From the IMG/VR virus record IMGVR_UViG_3300021085_000040, positions 1 to 54,841 of that record: a stretch of DNA of 54,841 nucleotides; one strand, given 5' to 3'. Source of the stretch: a virus. Positions 36,264 through 46,182 of the stretch are shown in pieces. A program made the position numbers and the translations under genes. The notes under the pieces were generated by a model. It searched no databases and had not been told where the DNA came from. It saw only the letters and a list, made by a program, of their open reading frames with translations. Each line of letters opens with the position of its first letter. Positions within the stretch are counted from its first letter, which is position 1.

Positions 36264-37156
36264 TGCTAGAAGTTCAAGCACAAAAAGGCGTATGCTTCTT
36301 TGCTTACAATAATGATCAATTAGATTATGTAAAGATGGCAATTGTTGCCGCTAGATATGTTAAGAAGAATTTAAAACTTCCAGTGTGTTTAATCACTGAC
36401 GAAGGAAGTGAAAGCTGGCTTGAAGAAAGTCATCCTAAAAAACTTATTAAAGAAACATTTGATTATATTATAATTACTAACGACGAAATGAAAGACAACC
36501 GCAGGCGACACTATGATAGTCCATGGACACAGTTTGCTGCACAGTTTAGTAACAGTAACAAACATAAAATATTTCAATACAGCCCATTTGAGCAAACACT
36601 ATTACTAGATATAGATTATATAGTAAAAACAGATACGTTATTAAAATACTTTGATAATGACTATCCTGTGTGTATGTTTGATAGAGCTACGACACTTAGA
36701 AACGAATTGCCTGCTTTACAAGAAAGATTTTTATATGATGCAGGAATTAAAATGTGGTGGAGTACAGTTATATACTTTGACCGCAGTGACTTTAGTAAAA
36801 TGTTTTTTGATGGATGGGCTCATGTAGCTGAGAACTATGATTTCTATCAGTACTTGTATAACTTTCCAAGTAAATTATTCCGTACAGATTATTGTGTAAG
36901 TATTGCAATACATATACTAGCTGGTATGCAAGATGAACAATCATTAATAGGAAACTTTGATAACACTGCATTAGTAAACATGAGTCAGAAGGATGATATC
37001 ATTGAAGCTAAAAATGATAACGAATGGATAATGCTTTCACATGATCAGAAAGAGGTATGGAAAAATATTTTAGTTAACACAAGCAATCAAGACATACATG
37101 TTATGAATAAGCGAGCATTTGATAGAGTTATACCAGATTTAATGGAGACGCTATGA
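36263..37156 (+). CDS. Glycosyltransferase-like protein (GT-A, DxD)
   Basis: 297 residues from the ATG at 36263. The N-terminal GVCFFAYNN strand, LPVCLITDEGSE and TLLLDIDYIV with a D116-x-D118 motif form the nucleotide-sugar and metal-binding layout of GT-A glycosyltransferases, and DYCVSIAIHI later fits an acceptor-side helix. It would transfer a sugar from a nucleotide-sugar donor; the acceptor is unknown. It is the first of several such genes in the cassette, overlaps the next gene by an ATGA, and has no membrane segment, so it should be cytoplasmic. Confidence 0.75.
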   Translation: MLEVQAQKGVCFFAYNNDQLDYVKMAIVAARYVKKNLKLPVCLITDEGSESWLEESHPKKLIKETFDYIIITNDEMKDNRRRHYDSPWTQFAAQFSNSNKHKIFQYSPFEQTLLLDIDYIVKTDTLLKYFDNDYPVCMFDRATTLRNELPALQERFLYDAGIKMWWSTVIYFDRSDFSKMFFDGWAHVAENYDFYQYLYNFPSKLFRTDYCVSIAIHILAGMQDEQSLIGNFDNTALVNMSQKDDIIEAKNDNEWIMLSHDQKEVWKNILVNTSNQDIHVMNKRAFDRVIPDLMETL

Positions 37157-38004
37157 ATAAAGAAAACCGAGGATATGTAATATTAGCAATGCAAGACTTT
37201 GAGTATGAGCAAGCAACTGCACTTGCATATAGTATTAAACTACATAACAAAGACGCCAGTGTTACACTAGTGACTAATTATGTTGATCGTATACCAAAAC
37301 ATTTTGAAGAAGTATTTGACTACTTAGTAGACATGCCTTATGGATCAAGCGACATTACTAGAGTAAATGATTGGCAACTGTATTGGTCAACACCATACGT
37401 TCATAATATTGTTATTGACTGTGCAAGCCTTGTAAAAGAAAACCACGACAGTATATGGGAATACCTAGAAGATCATTATGACATTTACTTTTTTAATCAG
37501 TGCGATAACTTTAGAGGAATGCCTTTAAAAAATAAAACATTTGAATTACTAAAAGAAGAATACAAACTTAATCCAGTATACTCTCATATGTTTTATTTTA
37601 AGCACGATGCAGAAACATCACTTGCGTTTTTTAAACTAGCAGATGTGTTTATGCGAAACTGGAGAGATGTGTTTAATCATTATTTTTCTAAAGCACATAC
37701 TCCATCTTCATATGATAGTAATATTATGTACAGTTTACTAAACACAATAGTATTATTTGAATATCCTTCATTGCATGAAAATATTATAAACACAATTAAT
37801 ATGCCTGGTACATTAGCATCTGGTAATATTGGACAATGGAACAAATGGACAGATAGATTAAATGTATGGAATAGTGAACATGCAAAAGTTAAAATTCAAA
37901 ACTATGCAGTTGCTACTAATCTATATTATGGAGAACAAGAGTTTTTAACAGAAGATATTTTTAATGGACACCGAGATACTTACAGAGCAACAGCAAAGCG
38001 TTGA
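37153..38004 (+). CDS. Glycosyltransferase-like protein lacking the DxD motif
   Basis: 283 residues. It follows the same plan as the preceding gene (GYVILAMQDFEYEQATALAYSIKLHN, then VTLVTNYVDRIP and HNIVIDCASLVKEN), but the DxD position reads DCA, so metal-dependent activity may be lost. It may be a partner subunit or a diverged duplicate. It starts with an ATGA overlap and its end overlaps the next gene by 41 nt. Confidence 0.65.
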   Translation: MNKENRGYVILAMQDFEYEQATALAYSIKLHNKDASVTLVTNYVDRIPKHFEEVFDYLVDMPYGSSDITRVNDWQLYWSTPYVHNIVIDCASLVKENHDSIWEYLEDHYDIYFFNQCDNFRGMPLKNKTFELLKEEYKLNPVYSHMFYFKHDAETSLAFFKLADVFMRNWRDVFNHYFSKAHTPSSYDSNIMYSLLNTIVLFEYPSLHENIINTINMPGTLASGNIGQWNKWTDRLNVWNSEHAKVKIQNYAVATNLYYGEQEFLTEDIFNGHRDTYRATAKR

Positions 38005-38941
38005 TCGTACTTACTTTATAGTATTCGATACTAATGGTAAGATACGTAAGATCAATAGCTCACCCGGCGAGCTAAAAGATGAAAGTTTAACTCAGATTGA
38101 AACTACTAATCCTATTTGTAAACAACTTATAAAAGGTAATGCTAGTTTAAAGAAGTATGGAGTTATATGGGATATTGTTAACGAAAAGTGGGAAATTGAT
38201 AGAACTGATACTAGGTTAACATTAAAAACAATAGCCACTAGTAAAATTGTACAATTTGATCATAACATAGATAAAAAGTCTGCAGAAATATTTGTTTCTA
38301 TATACACAAGTGATAATACAGTAGTAGTGTATGCAAACAAAAATAGAATTAAAGGCATGAAAAATTTAACTGATATACAAGAAATATCAACAAATAAAAC
38401 AGATATACTAGATATATTTCTTACAAAGAAAAACGATCCAGACTATTTACTTGCAATACTTAAATTAGATCCACTTACATTGTTTGTAAAAGGATCACAA
38501 GTAATAAATCTTGACACTAATATTATTGAGCATGTTGATTGGAATAACATGAGCATGTATACAAAACCAATATTTAATAATTATGGTTGTACTTTGATTG
38601 GGCAAAAATATAAAGAGGCAGGAGACGTAGCAAATACAGTTCTCCAATCACAAAATGCCCAAGATAAAGACATCATAAATATTAACGTAGTAGATAATGT
38701 ACTATACGCAAAGAGCCATTTGGCCAGTGATAGAGATCATTATTTTGAAGATTATCGTTATCTAAAAGTTCTTGTTTGCGACAACAGTCCAGATAAGTTA
38801 GCAGGAGCATTTGAATTACCAGTTGATGTTCTACTAAGTAATGAAAACTATAATACCAAAATAGACTTTAAATGGCCAAAGAAACCGTTGTTATTATATA
38901 AGAATAATTACATAACAATTCGTATAAAGGAGATTACATGA
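37964..38941 (+). CDS. Hypothetical protein of the accessory cassette
   Basis: 325 residues, not recognised. It starts MDTEILTEQQQSVDRTYFIVFD and is beta-rich with repeated short strands (IVQFDHNIDKK, AEIFVSIYT, VVYANKNRIKG). The 41-nt overlap with the preceding gene and the ATGA overlap with the next one mark it as an operon member. Composition resembles virion structural proteins more than enzymes, so it may be the modified substrate or a virion component; this is inference. Confidence 0.7.
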   Translation: MDTEILTEQQQSVDRTYFIVFDTNGKIRKINSSPGELKDESLTQIETTNPICKQLIKGNASLKKYGVIWDIVNEKWEIDRTDTRLTLKTIATSKIVQFDHNIDKKSAEIFVSIYTSDNTVVVYANKNRIKGMKNLTDIQEISTNKTDILDIFLTKKNDPDYLLAILKLDPLTLFVKGSQVINLDTNIIEHVDWNNMSMYTKPIFNNYGCTLIGQKYKEAGDVANTVLQSQNAQDKDIININVVDNVLYAKSHLASDRDHYFEDYRYLKVLVCDNSPDKLAGAFELPVDVLLSNENYNTKIDFKWPKKPLLLYKNNYITIRIKEIT

Positions 38942-39699
38942 ATACATTAGATCCAGTTGTTTGGGAGAACCGAAGAACAACAAGACTGTTTTCAGAAGAA
39001 AACAAAACAATACCCGATGAAGATTTAAAATACCTAGCAACAGTAATTAACAATATTCCTAGTCAATGTAGTATTAAATCTCATTTTTGGCTATACTTAG
39101 GGCAAAGCGAAGAAGATATGAATATTCGCAAATGGATGGCTGACAATATTTATTGGACGCCAGATGATACAGATGAATCTGCAAATCCAAAAAGAGAAAC
39201 TATGCTTGGTATTATACAAGCACCTGCTATTCTAACGTGTGTTAGAACTAGTAGTCCGTGGGCTAATCCAGAAACAGGAAAGACTAAAGACGATCACGAA
39301 CAGTTAGCAGACAGAAGTGAAGGATTTTTTGCAGGAGCAATTTTAGCCACATTATTAAATATGGGTTATAAAGTTGCAACATTTGGATGTACTGCCGGAG
39401 CATCTGCTCTTGGAAGACAAAACAAACTGGCTATCTATGATGAATATACTAGAATAATAAAAGAAAAGCACGGCAACGAATTACAAGAAATGATTGATAA
39501 GTTTCCAGGACCGTCAGGTAATTGGAAAGATATTTCATTCTTTCCTGGCGTTACGCAATGCTTTGGAGCAGAATCAACAGACGAAACAGTAGCATGGAAT
39601 GGAAAATATGATACATGGACTGAACCAAATGGCAAAGAATATAATTTTGTAAACGGAATAAAAACTAGAACACCAGTAGATACCTGTGTTGGATTTTAA
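38938..39699 (+). CDS. Nitroreductase-like flavoprotein
   Basis: 253 residues. ENRRTTRLFSEE (residues 10-21) is the R-x-S/T-x-R-x-F start of nitroreductase-family FMN enzymes, and the GFFAGAILATLLNMGYKVATFGC block matches their second conserved region. The family reduces nitro groups, quinones or enones with NAD(P)H, and related members act in tailoring pathways. AAAGGAG precedes the ATGA-overlapping start. In a cassette with radical SAM proteins it could provide a redox step; substrate unknown. Confidence 0.7.
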   Translation: MNTLDPVVWENRRTTRLFSEENKTIPDEDLKYLATVINNIPSQCSIKSHFWLYLGQSEEDMNIRKWMADNIYWTPDDTDESANPKRETMLGIIQAPAILTCVRTSSPWANPETGKTKDDHEQLADRSEGFFAGAILATLLNMGYKVATFGCTAGASALGRQNKLAIYDEYTRIIKEKHGNELQEMIDKFPGPSGNWKDISFFPGVTQCFGAESTDETVAWNGKYDTWTEPNGKEYNFVNGIKTRTPVDTCVGF

Positions 39700-39713
39700 G
39701 GAGAGGAGATATT

Positions 39714-40700
39714 ATGAGCAGTATGCAAAGCATAAACGAATTTGATATAGTGTTTATCAGCTATGATGAACCTAATGCAGATGAAAACTATAATGATTTA
39801 ATTAATAAGGCACCCTGGGCCAAGCGAAGCCACGGAGTGTTTGGAAGTGATGCGGCGCACAAAGCTGCTGCAGACTTGGCAGAAACAGATAGGTTTATTA
39901 CTATTGATGCAGACAACATAGTCAGAGAAGAGTTCTTTGGTGTTGAAGTAGACATGAGTAAAATTAGAAGTACAGATGTTATCAGTTGGGCAGGAAAGAA
40001 TACAGTAAACGGATTAGTGTACGGCAACGGTGGAATCAAATGTTGGCCCAAACCAGTAGTGTACGGAATGGAAACACATGAGAATGCACCAGCAGGAGAT
40101 AAGCGAGCTCAAGTTGACTTTTGTTGGAACATTAACTATGTGCAAATGAATAACATATATTGTGATGTAATGAACAATGCTAGTCCACTACAGGCTTGGC
40201 GTGCAGGTTTTCGTGAAGGAGTTAAGATGGGATTGGTTGGCGGTGACGTTATTGATCCATTAAAACTAAAAGAAAAAGTACATGACAAGAATTATAAAAG
40301 ACTACTTACATGGATGAGTGTAGGTGATGATACTGAAAATGGACTATGGGCAATTTATGGATCAAGACTTGGATGTCATATGACAAACATTACTAGAGGA
40401 AATTGGGATTGGAAAAATGTTAGAGACTTTGATTATCTAAGTAATATGTTCCTCAAAGAAGTATTACCAAACTTTGAACAGTCTTCTGATCAACTATGTC
40501 CACGTACTGGAATGAAATGGAACTATAATACGCTACAAGAAGAAAGCGACAGACTTGGTTATGAATTACGCAAAGAACTAGATTTAGAAATTGCCGACTT
40601 AGGCAAAGAAGGTTCACGCTTCTTTAAAGAAGTTTATATTAACCCAAGCCGTATGGGAGCACAAATCAGGGAAGACCAGGTAGAAGATACACTAGAATGA
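39714..40700 (+). CDS. Glycosyltransferase-like protein (DAD motif)
   Basis: 328 residues. DIVFISYDEPNADENY (11-26), AHK (48-50) and FITIDADN with D65-A66-D67 form a GT-A-like N-terminal domain seen in marine T4-like phages. The C-terminal half is helical and W-rich (NWDWKNVRDFDYLSNMFLKEVLP). The strongest ribosome binding site of the cassette (GGAGAGGAG) precedes it, so it may be translated more than its neighbours. Overlaps the first radical SAM gene by ATGA. Confidence 0.7.
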   Translation: MSSMQSINEFDIVFISYDEPNADENYNDLINKAPWAKRSHGVFGSDAAHKAAADLAETDRFITIDADNIVREEFFGVEVDMSKIRSTDVISWAGKNTVNGLVYGNGGIKCWPKPVVYGMETHENAPAGDKRAQVDFCWNINYVQMNNIYCDVMNNASPLQAWRAGFREGVKMGLVGGDVIDPLKLKEKVHDKNYKRLLTWMSVGDDTENGLWAIYGSRLGCHMTNITRGNWDWKNVRDFDYLSNMFLKEVLPNFEQSSDQLCPRTGMKWNYNTLQEESDRLGYELRKELDLEIADLGKEGSRFFKEVYINPSRMGAQIREDQVEDTLE

Positions 40701-42271
40701 AAAAAGTAGATGACATGAATTGGGACCTTAATCACGAAGGCAACATAAAAACCAATCATGCAAATTTTAAAAATGTTAAAGAACTACTTGATAGTAAAGG
40801 ACCTGGGTTCTGTTTGGCTAAATGGAATCAAGTTACAATGCATTTGGGTACGGGTGTTACACACAGTTGTCATCACCCAGCCGTACATAAAATTCCACTA
40901 GAAGAACTTAAAGACAATCCAAGTGCATTACATAATACAAAATTTAAAAAAGAACAACGTAAGACAATGCTTAACGGCGGCAGGCCAAAGGAATGTGATT
41001 ATTGTTGGCGAATAGAAGATAATAACACAGGCGAGTTTAGTGATAGAGTATTTAAAAGTTTAGAACCTTGGGCATTAAAACATAATGATATAATCAAAGA
41101 TATGGACGGCGATGAAAATGTATTGCCTACATATATTGAGGTTAGTTTCAGTAACGTATGTAATATGAAGTGTACTTACTGTGGGCCAGAGGCTAGTAGC
41201 AAGTGGTACGAAGATATAAAACAAAATGGTCCAATAAAATTATTGGAAGGTACAGATGATGAGTATTGGGCACAAGGTTGGCAACAAGACTTAGAAGTAT
41301 TTAAGAATAGAGAATACAATCCATATGTAGAAGCATTTTGGGAATGGTGGCCCGAGCTTAGTAAAAACTTAAAAGTGTTCCGTATAACAGGTGGCGAGCC
41401 TTTAATGAGCAAAGACACATTTAAAGTATTAGAAGACCTAATTGAAAACCCAAGACCTGATCTTGAGATTAGTATTAATACTAATTTAAGTGTACCAGAT
41501 AAACTTTGGAATAAGTTTATTGGTTTAGCAATACAACTTAAAGATAGTAACAACATTAAAAATCTAACAGTATATACAAGTGTTGAAGGTTGGGGTGAAA
41601 GAGCCGAGTATGCTCGTACAGGATTAAACTTTGAATTATTTTTACAGAGGTATGAACAATTAATTAGCATGGGTAACATACGTGCAGTATTAATGTCCAC
41701 TTATAATATGTTTAGTATAACAAGTTTTACTCGTTTACTAGAATGGCAATATGATTTAAGATTAAAATATAATAAAAATCCAGTAGTGCTTAATTATGCA
41801 GAGACAGGATTTAGAAGTCCTGGCCATAGATTACCTGAGACAGATATAAATTGGAAACAAGAACTTGCTACAGTATGTATTGATGTTCCGTACCTAAGAC
41901 ACCCAACCTTTTTAGATTGTCGTAATAGTACACACCAATTAGCAGAAGAATATATGTTAGCATCTTTAGACTATATGGCTAGTAGAACTACATATCCAGG
42001 TTGGACAGTACACAAAGGCTTTGAGCAAAACGAGATAGATAAGTTTAAACGTATTGTATTTCATAGACTATACTTTAACAAAAAGAACAGTGATGGGACA
42101 CCCGACTATCATAACAGACGAGATTTAGATTTGAATAGATCTCAATTTTATGAGTTTATACAAAAAATAGATCAAAGAAACAACACAGACTTTCTATCTA
42201 CGTTTCCCGAAATGCAAGAATTCTATAACGAATGCGGCGAAGCAAGAGATAGGATTCTAAATGGAAGATAG
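40697..42271 (+). CDS. Radical SAM protein 1 with N-terminal auxiliary cluster motif
   Basis: 524 residues. The radical SAM CxxxCxxC is C155-x3-C159-x2-C162 (CNMKCTYC) followed by FRITGGEPL for SAM binding. An N-terminal module has C39, C58, C100 and C103 with the spacing FC..., GxxxxxC and ECDYCW, resembling a twitch/SPASM-like extra Fe-S site placed before the core. Such enzymes modify peptides or sugars by radical chemistry. It starts with an ATGA overlap and ends overlapping radical SAM 2 by 11 nt. The substrate is unknown. Confidence 0.88.
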   Translation: MKKVDDMNWDLNHEGNIKTNHANFKNVKELLDSKGPGFCLAKWNQVTMHLGTGVTHSCHHPAVHKIPLEELKDNPSALHNTKFKKEQRKTMLNGGRPKECDYCWRIEDNNTGEFSDRVFKSLEPWALKHNDIIKDMDGDENVLPTYIEVSFSNVCNMKCTYCGPEASSKWYEDIKQNGPIKLLEGTDDEYWAQGWQQDLEVFKNREYNPYVEAFWEWWPELSKNLKVFRITGGEPLMSKDTFKVLEDLIENPRPDLEISINTNLSVPDKLWNKFIGLAIQLKDSNNIKNLTVYTSVEGWGERAEYARTGLNFELFLQRYEQLISMGNIRAVLMSTYNMFSITSFTRLLEWQYDLRLKYNKNPVVLNYAETGFRSPGHRLPETDINWKQELATVCIDVPYLRHPTFLDCRNSTHQLAEEYMLASLDYMASRTTYPGWTVHKGFEQNEIDKFKRIVFHRLYFNKKNSDGTPDYHNRRDLDLNRSQFYEFIQKIDQRNNTDFLSTFPEMQEFYNECGEARDRILNGR

Positions 42272-43580
42272 AGAATTACTTGAGAAACTTAACAAAGTTG
42301 GCAAAGGTTTTTGTGCAGCTAAATGGTATAACAGTACTATATGGTTAAGTAATGGCAGAACTAGTAGCTGTCATCATCCTCCTGCACATAGCATTAATCC
42401 AGATGACGTTATAAAAAATCCTAGTGCATTACACAATACAGAATATAAAAAGTCGGTACGTAAAGAAATGCTTAATGGTGAACGTCCTGCTGAGTGTGGT
42501 TATTGTTGGAAAGTAGAAGATGCGGCTCCTAATGCAGTTAGTGATAGAGTATACAAGAGTAACATATACACACCAAGTGATATATCAAAGTTAGCCAAAC
42601 AATCACCTGACATTGATGTTAACCCTAAAACACTAGAGATAAGTTTTGATAATGTATGTGACTACCAGTGTACATATTGTAATGCAGAGTTTAGTACAAC
42701 ATGGAATGCGGATATAAATCGCAACGGTGGATATGATTTAAGTACTAACGGTGGTGCTACATATAATCAACCTTATGAGTTTGATACTAACATAGTTAAA
42801 AATCCCACAGTGTACACTGATGCTTTTCAGCGTTGGTATGATAGTGGACTTAAAGATGACTTAACTGAACTACGCATTACTGGAGGCGAACCAACTATGA
42901 GTCCGAGCTTCTGGCGTTTTATTAATAACATAGACAATGCAAACTATCAATTTAGTGTTAACACTAACTTGGGTATGCGAACCGATGTTATGGATAAACT
43001 AATAGCGGCCAGTCATAAGTTTAAAAGATTTGATTTATATACTAGTGTAGAAAGTTCTCCTAGTATAGCTGAATTTGTACGTACTGGATTTAAATGGGAT
43101 ACATGGACTAATAACTTAGATCATTTTATAAGAGAAGGCAAGTACACAAGCATTAACATTATGATGACTATTAGTTGTCTTAGTCTGCCTGGAGTAGTTG
43201 GATTCTTAGAAGAGTATAAAAGTTTAAAAAAATATTATCCTAATGTGCATATGACTATCAGTGCAAACATATTACGCTTTCCTAGTTTTCAATCCATAAC
43301 TGTACTAAGTAACGAATTAAAAAAACATTATCATAGTGAATTAACCGAGTGGCTAAATACAAACGATAATGTTCTTGCAGACTTTGAAATACAACATTTA
43401 AATCGTTTATTGGATTATCTACACAATGTTGATATTAGTTACGAAGATACAGACACATTAAAAAGTAAACACAGTGACTTACATAAATTTGTCACACAGT
43501 ATGCAGATCGCCGGGGTGTAGACATCCATAGTATATACCATAAGGAATTTGTCAATTGGTTCAACAAATTAAAAAAATAA
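42261..43580 (+). CDS. Radical SAM protein 2, paralogue of the preceding one
   Basis: 439 residues. It repeats the plan of its neighbour: N-terminal C18, C37, C79 and C82 (FCAAKW, SSCHHP, ECGYCW), then CDYQCTYC at 133-140 and LRITGGEPTMS. The shared SxxCHHP and ALHNTxxKKxxRKxMLNGxRPxEC blocks show the two arose by duplication, yet the C-terminal thirds differ, suggesting different substrates or a heteromeric pair. It overlaps the SGNH gene by 25 nt. Confidence 0.88.
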   Translation: MEDRELLEKLNKVGKGFCAAKWYNSTIWLSNGRTSSCHHPPAHSINPDDVIKNPSALHNTEYKKSVRKEMLNGERPAECGYCWKVEDAAPNAVSDRVYKSNIYTPSDISKLAKQSPDIDVNPKTLEISFDNVCDYQCTYCNAEFSTTWNADINRNGGYDLSTNGGATYNQPYEFDTNIVKNPTVYTDAFQRWYDSGLKDDLTELRITGGEPTMSPSFWRFINNIDNANYQFSVNTNLGMRTDVMDKLIAASHKFKRFDLYTSVESSPSIAEFVRTGFKWDTWTNNLDHFIREGKYTSINIMMTISCLSLPGVVGFLEEYKSLKKYYPNVHMTISANILRFPSFQSITVLSNELKKHYHSELTEWLNTNDNVLADFEIQHLNRLLDYLHNVDISYEDTDTLKSKHSDLHKFVTQYADRRGVDIHSIYHKEFVNWFNKLKK

Positions 43581-44461
43581 TATCGTTTGGAGATAGTTTT
43601 GCAGCAGGCGACGAACTACTACAAGATGATCACCGAGACGAAATAGAAAAAATCATTAATAGTACTAGTGATATAATAAGACACGGCCATGGTGGTTACT
43701 TTGGAAAATTATCTCCAGGTAAAAAATGTAAGCCAGAGAAATTTATAGAATTAACAGAGTCTGTAACTAAGTATATAGAACAACAGTACGACACACCCAA
43801 GCAAATTAGAGATTTACAATTTAGTCATACATACGCTAGTATACTTGGTACTACATTAAATGTACCAGTAATAAACTATGCTCGTGGTGGTAATAGCCCT
43901 GTGGGTATATACAACAATATAATGCGAAGCAAAGTTGATCTAGACAAACATACACTAGTGTTAATAGGCAGTACATTTCTTGGACGACATACTCAAATGG
44001 ATACTGATAAGCATCGTCAGAGTGATATTATCGAACGTCATGTATATGAATATAAAACATTATTACCACGTTGGCAAGGCAAAGAGAATAATGATTACTT
44101 GCGTTATCGTGAACTAGAAGTACAATACGGTGACGACACTTACTTTAGGTATATACAATACCTAGCACTACAACGTAGTTTACAATTGTATTTGTCTAAC
44201 ATACCGCATGTGTTTTTAGATAACTCAAACCACAAGAATATTTCTACCAGCCTGTTTAAGTTAGATGAAACTAAACAAAGCGATGTAGACTATGTATTAT
44301 CTGAACTACAAGATATATACCAATGTAACAATATGAAAAGTAGTGCTACTGCTATGGAACAATTAGATATACCACATAGTCAATACTTTGGACACTTTAG
44401 TCGTGCAGTACATAAACACTATGCAGACACTATAAAAAATTATCTAGGACTAACAACATGA
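43556..44461 (+). CDS. SGNH/GDSL-hydrolase-like protein
   Basis: 301 residues from a TTG start that has AAGGA 9 nt upstream; no ATG is available before the conserved block. IISFGDSFAAGDE gives the block I GDS serine (S14), INYARGGNS matches block II with Gly, and HFSRAVHKHYAD near the C-terminus could supply the block V histidine. The family removes acetyl or acyl groups from sugars and lipids. In this cassette it may trim an O-acetyl group; the substrate is inference. Confidence 0.65.
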   Translation: MVQQIKKIISFGDSFAAGDELLQDDHRDEIEKIINSTSDIIRHGHGGYFGKLSPGKKCKPEKFIELTESVTKYIEQQYDTPKQIRDLQFSHTYASILGTTLNVPVINYARGGNSPVGIYNNIMRSKVDLDKHTLVLIGSTFLGRHTQMDTDKHRQSDIIERHVYEYKTLLPRWQGKENNDYLRYRELEVQYGDDTYFRYIQYLALQRSLQLYLSNIPHVFLDNSNHKNISTSLFKLDETKQSDVDYVLSELQDIYQCNNMKSSATAMEQLDIPHSQYFGHFSRAVHKHYADTIKNYLGLTT

Positions 44462-46182
44462 GTTATGATTGGGAGTATTTAAACAGTACAGAAGCTGAGC
44501 CAATGTATGTGGGCATAAGTCAACATGTCGAACGTATTAAAAGCAAGACTGTACTTGATATAGGTTGTGGTTATACACGTTGGCTAGAAACATACACGGG
44601 CTCTGCAAAAGTAACTGGAGTTGACAATAACATAGACGCTATTGAATACTGTCGTCAAACGTATTCGGGAGAATTTATTTTAGAAGATGCATGGGATTTA
44701 CAAGTAACCGGACAATACGATACAATAGTATTAGGTGGGTTATTATATTACATGAAAGGAGATACTACTCCATTAGACTATGTTGAATCTTTAATTGAAA
44801 GGTACAATCCACGACACATAGTAATACAAGAACCATTTCCCAGCATATCACATAAGAGTCCTGACTTTATACCATTACTAGATCGTTATGCGTGGAGAGC
44901 CGAATGGTTTGATTTAGATATACGTATGGGACAACGCATAGTGTTAACACTTGACGTAGATCGTGTACGTCCTGAACGTCTTATTAAAAAACAGTCTACT
45001 AATTTACAAAGTACACTCAATACTGATATTTTACAATATGGAGTATACACTGCTAACACAGAAAAAATAAATGACAAAATAGACGGCAGGGTATTACCAA
45101 GCGAACCTGCTAGGCTTAATTATGCAAGCGTGTGTGCAGGATTCAAAAGTTTATACAAAGCATGCATAGACTATACGCCAGGTAAACACATGACGTTTGC
45201 TTGGTTTGATATATCGCCAACAGCAGTATTATATAAAATGTATCAAGACTTAATGAGAAGTAGACATGCAAATATAAGTTGGGACGAACAATTAAATATA
45301 TATCGTAAAGACTATGATAGTCGTATGATAGAATTAAGAGATCAAACAGAAAGCATAGATGCTACAGTAGATAAACAATTAGTAGAGTTAGGTATAACAA
45401 AAGATGATTGGAATAATTGGTTGTTGGAATATGCTAAAAGCAATAAACATTATGTTAAGTGTGACATAGTAAACAACCTGAAGTATGCACGTCAGCATAT
45501 ACCAGCTAACAGTTGGTTGTGGTACAGTAATGTATTTGATTGGCATCAGTTTACATTTCCTGATAAAAGTAAACGTGCATGGATAAAATATATGAGTCAT
45601 AACAATGTACACTTAGTTGGAAAAACAATACCTACAAAGGTTGAACAACACATAGCAGATTATATATCATCTGGTACAAGTGCAGAGGGCTATCCAGGAT
45701 TTCTAGAACACACAGTCAATCGTGTGTGGTTAGCATGCGGATTAACTGACATAGATCAAGAAAGTTTAATTATAAAAAGTAATGATTACGGATTAACATT
45801 TAGAAACGATGATGTAAAGATAAAAGTTTTTACAGGGTATCCTGCAATAATGGCAGCAGACAATTATAATCGTTGCAAACATTTAATACCTGGAACACAT
45901 TCAGAACACACAGTAGATGGCATACGTATAGAAACATACAGTATTATAGTAGGAGATACATTAGACAACGTAGATCCAGAAGTATATAAACCTTGTATGC
46001 CAGAACTAATAGATCGTTTATGCAAGGACATACCTGCTCCAACTTATCCATTTGATATAAGTGAATACAACATGGTATATACCAAAGACGGTCGTATAGA
46101 AATTATTGATTGGGATTATTGTATAACAGGATCAATAGATGACTTAACGCAACGTATAGAGAAGTTGGGAGTAACATCGTGA
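44458..46182 (+). CDS. SAM methyltransferase fused to a long C-terminal region with kinase-like ending
   Basis: 574 residues. Residues 30-160 are a class I methyltransferase: VLDIGCGYTRW (32-42), VTGVDNN (motif II acid) and YDTIVLGGLLYYM. The remaining 400 residues are unrelated to it: a helical block, a WLWYSNVFDWHQF segment, and a C-terminal YNMVYTKDGRIEIIDWDYC that recalls the D-x-D loop of choline/aminoglycoside kinases (IIDWxY). This looks like a fusion of two or three activities. ATGA overlap at the start and GTGA at the end. Confidence 0.7.
   Translation: MSYDWEYLNSTEAEPMYVGISQHVERIKSKTVLDIGCGYTRWLETYTGSAKVTGVDNNIDAIEYCRQTYSGEFILEDAWDLQVTGQYDTIVLGGLLYYMKGDTTPLDYVESLIERYNPRHIVIQEPFPSISHKSPDFIPLLDRYAWRAEWFDLDIRMGQRIVLTLDVDRVRPERLIKKQSTNLQSTLNTDILQYGVYTANTEKINDKIDGRVLPSEPARLNYASVCAGFKSLYKACIDYTPGKHMTFAWFDISPTAVLYKMYQDLMRSRHANISWDEQLNIYRKDYDSRMIELRDQTESIDATVDKQLVELGITKDDWNNWLLEYAKSNKHYVKCDIVNNLKYARQHIPANSWLWYSNVFDWHQFTFPDKSKRAWIKYMSHNNVHLVGKTIPTKVEQHIADYISSGTSAEGYPGFLEHTVNRVWLACGLTDIDQESLIIKSNDYGLTFRNDDVKIKVFTGYPAIMAADNYNRCKHLIPGTHSEHTVDGIRIETYSIIVGDTLDNVDPEVYKPCMPELIDRLCKDIPAPTYPFDISEYNMVYTKDGRIEIIDWDYCITGSIDDLTQRIEKLGVTS

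Noticed and set aside
41176-41700. 174-codon minus-strand ORF inside radical SAM 1
   Set aside because: Antisense shadow; the plus frame carries catalytic motifs.
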